Shown here: positions 62,384 through 64,000 of the stretch, in pieces | How the letters are laid out: every line of letters begins with the position of its first letter | Numbering within the stretch: the first letter of the stretch is position 1 | Source of the DNA: Alphaproteobacteria bacterium | GTDB taxonomy: Bacteria; Pseudomonadota; Alphaproteobacteria; Rhodobacterales; Rhodobacteraceae | Reading direction: 5' to 3' | Assembly (NCBI GenBank): GCA_030424865.1 | Contig: JAUHVR010000002.1 | Coordinates: 62,001 to 126,000 of the forward strand | Length of the DNA stretch: 64,000 bases | Position numbers and translations under genes: made by a program | Notes under the pieces: generated by a model | Seen by the model: the letters and a program-made list of their open reading frames with translations, nothing else | What the model was told of the DNA's origin: nothing | Database searches by the model: none

Positions 62384-63695
62384 ATCGCTTCTTGGCTTTG
62401 CAATCCTACTGGGTCTCATCCTGATCCGGGTTCCCATTTCCTTTGCAATGGCTGCGGTTGGCGGCATCGGCTTCGCTTTGATGCGCGGCTGGCAACCAGC
62501 CTGGGCCATGACCGGTCAAATCGCCTTTGACTCGGCGCTGTCCTACAGCCTTTCGGTTATCCCGTTGTTCATCTTCATGGGGAACGTTCTTGCCGCCTCG
62601 GGTGTGGCACATGGCCTTTTCGCCGGTGCCGACCGTTTGTTCGGCCGCACAAGGGGCGGACTGGCGATGGCGTCTGTCTTTTCCTGCGGTGGGTTCTCTG
62701 CTGTCTGCGGATCATCGCTTGCAACGGCGGCGACCATGTCGAAAGTGGCGATGCCGTCGATGCGCAAATTCGGGTACCAGGACAGCATCGCGACGGGTTC
62801 GGTTGCCGCGGGTGGCACCCTGGGCATTCTCATCCCGCCCTCTGTCATTCTGATCATCTATGGCCTTCTGACCGAAACGAATATCGCCAAGCTCTTCATT
62901 GCTGGCGTGATCCCCGGCGTTCTTGGCGTTGTGCTCTACCTCGTGGCGGTCAAGGTCGCCGTTTGGCTGAAACCCGAGCTGGCACCCGACGTCGTCGAAG
63001 AACGAGAGCCGATGTCGAAATCGGATGTCGTTGGCGTCTTTTGCGTGCTGGGCCTGTTCCTCTTCATCATGATCGGTATCTACGGCGGGTTTTTCACCCC
63101 AACGGAAGCCGCAGGCATGGGGGCAGGGGCGGCCGTTCTGATTGCGGTCGGGCTCAGAACGATGTCCTGGCGTGACTTTGTGAACGCAACATTCGACAGT
63201 GTTCGCGCAACAGCCATGATTTTTGCGGTCATCATCGGCGCGGAACTTTTCTCGAACTTCGTGAACTTTGCGGGGCTGCCTGACGCGCTGGCGAGTCTGG
63301 TCCTGGATCTGGAAATGCCTGTCTGGGCTGTCATCCTGGTCATCATCGTCATCTACATGATCCTGGGGTGCGTGCTGGAAAGTCTGTCGATGGTCCTTTT
63401 GACGGTGCCGGTCTTCTATCCGCTGATGTACGAACTGCCCTTCAACAACGAGCTTTTGCTGGACCCGGAATTGGCCCTGATCTGGTTCGCGGTTGTCGTG
63501 GTCGTCGTGACCGAAATCAGCCTGATCACACCGCCGGTGGGCATGAATGTCTTTGTCCTGAAATCGGTGCTCAGAGACGTCCCGCTCGGCACGATCTTCA
63601 AAGGCGTCTTGCCTTTCTGGTTTGCGGACATCATCCGGCTGGCTCTGCTGATCACCATCCCATCCCTCTCCCTGTGGCTCGTGCTCGCGATGTAG
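62376..63695 (+). CDS. dctM: TRAP transporter large permease (DctM family)
   Basis: A 439-residue permease with about twelve hydrophobic helices. Family motifs are IPLFIFMGNVLAASGVAHGLF, FSAVCGSSLATAATMSKVAMPSM, VAAGGTLGILIPPSVILIIYG and the C-terminal EISLITPPVGMNVFVLKSV. It imports the DctP-bound solute with a sodium gradient. TGGAGGA precedes the start. It is the last gene of the operon before a strong terminator. Confidence 0.94.
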   Translation: MFESLLGFAILLGLILIRVPISFAMAAVGGIGFALMRGWQPAWAMTGQIAFDSALSYSLSVIPLFIFMGNVLAASGVAHGLFAGADRLFGRTRGGLAMASVFSCGGFSAVCGSSLATAATMSKVAMPSMRKFGYQDSIATGSVAAGGTLGILIPPSVILIIYGLLTETNIAKLFIAGVIPGVLGVVLYLVAVKVAVWLKPELAPDVVEEREPMSKSDVVGVFCVLGLFLFIMIGIYGGFFTPTEAAGMGAGAAVLIAVGLRTMSWRDFVNATFDSVRATAMIFAVIIGAELFSNFVNFAGLPDALASLVLDLEMPVWAVILVIIVIYMILGCVLESLSMVLLTVPVFYPLMYELPFNNELLLDPELALIWFAVVVVVVTEISLITPPVGMNVFVLKSVLRDVPLGTIFKGVLPFWFADIIRLALLITIPSLSLWLVLAM

Positions 63696-63706
63696 CACGG
63701 TCCGCC

Positions 63707-63739
63707 TGCCCGCATTTGTTTTCAAAACAAATGCGGGCA
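63707..63739. terminator. Bidirectional terminator
   Basis: TGCCCGCATTTGTTTT at 63707-63722 is mirrored by AAAACAAATGCGGGCA at 63724-63739. In practice a GC-rich stem of about 12 bp carries an A/T-rich loop. It lies between dctM and the converging partial gene. Confidence 0.85.
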
Positions 63740-63806
63740 TCCTTTTCCGGGATATCGGATCGCCAGAAGACAGGACCCTGCCCAAGCCACGTGAGACGGT
63801 CATGCG

Positions 63807-64000
63807 TCATAGCGGTATGTTGATGGCCGCCTTGGGTGCGGCCAGGGTGGCAATCACGTCAGGCGGGCCAAGCACCGAGAGGAGTGTTTGGTTGGATTGC
63901 TCTTTGTATCCATTTTTCGCGGGGTGGCCGCCGGGGCGGATTTCGGGCGCATTCGCATAATGACGAGTGCGGAAGCTTCCCCGGACCGGCCATTCGCCGC
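63807..64000 (-). CDS. C-terminal part of an unidentified protein
   Basis: The minus-strand frame enters from the right edge and ends at TGA 63807-63809, giving 64 codons. The text (WPVRGSFRTRHYANAPEIRP, then GGHPAKNGYKEQSNQTLLSVLGPPD) looks like a genuine protein and has GC-rich third positions; the two other minus-strand frames also stop but look less natural. I cannot name the family from this fragment. It converges on the dctM terminator. Confidence 0.5.
   Translation of the reverse strand, partial: GEWPVRGSFRTRHYANAPEIRPGGHPAKNGYKEQSNQTLLSVLGPPDVIATLAAPKAAINIPL

Overview
The window looks like chromosomal DNA of a marine Roseobacter-group alphaproteobacterium (Rhodobacterales). This rests on high GC with strong third-position bias, the housekeeping order folK-rpoZ-rsh-DUF2062-pdxJ-acpS-lepB-rnc, a complete leucine degradation operon, choline sulfatase, TRAP and ChvE-type sugar transport, and many start codons overlapping the previous stop. 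I see no rRNA, tRNA, CRISPR, insertion sequence or phage gene.

Layout. 0-11 kb is core metabolism. An ispH operon on the minus strand runs with two small conserved proteins and a methyltransferase. Then come cytochrome c, a NYN-domain protein, folK, rpoZ, the (p)ppGpp enzyme, pdxJ, acpS, lepB and rnc. 11-17.5 kb holds a methyltransferase, choline sulfatase, a GSCFA/SGNH pair and a sugar dehydrogenase/lactonase pair. 17.7-24.6 kb is the leucine/isovalerate operon (ivd, unknown membrane protein, mccB, mccA, HMG-CoA lyase, enoyl-CoA hydratase), with an array of four perfect hairpins between mccB and mccA. 24.8-30 kb holds a DenD-like dehydrogenase, malonyl-CoA synthetase, proC, a zinc alcohol dehydrogenase and an Lrp-type regulator. 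30-42.5 kb is a non-phosphorylative pentose/galactose module: KGSA dehydrogenase, Fe-alcohol dehydrogenase, two LysR regulators, a ChvE-GguA-GguB transporter, aldonate dehydratase, sugar 1-dehydrogenase and 2-keto-3-deoxy-sugar-acid dehydratase.

43-52.3 kb is the most unusual part. A carboxymuconolactone-decarboxylase-like protein and an AcoR-like activator with a broken ATPase domain lie near a seven-gene minus-strand operon. That operon has E1 alpha, E1 beta, a stand-alone lipoyl protein, a lipoyl-less E2, a lipoate-ligase-like protein, a Tat-exported small subunit and a GMC oxidoreductase. The two transcription units share a 26-bp operator (TGTCTCAT-N10-ATGAKACA), which suggests one regulon for oxidising an alcohol to an acyloin or 2-oxo compound and cleaving it.

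52.6-63.7 kb is an aromatic-type catabolic island. It has two class A flavin monooxygenases, each paired with a DUF2783 protein, a VOC-fold dioxygenase-like protein, fumarylacetoacetase, an MBL-fold protein lacking two metal ligands, a TRAP transporter and two paralogous MarR regulators. Five copies of the 18-bp site TCGTTGCA-N2-TGCAACGA and one perfect FNR box (TTGAT-CTAG-ATCAA) mark its two divergent promoter regions. The window ends in the C-terminus of an unidentified minus-strand gene.
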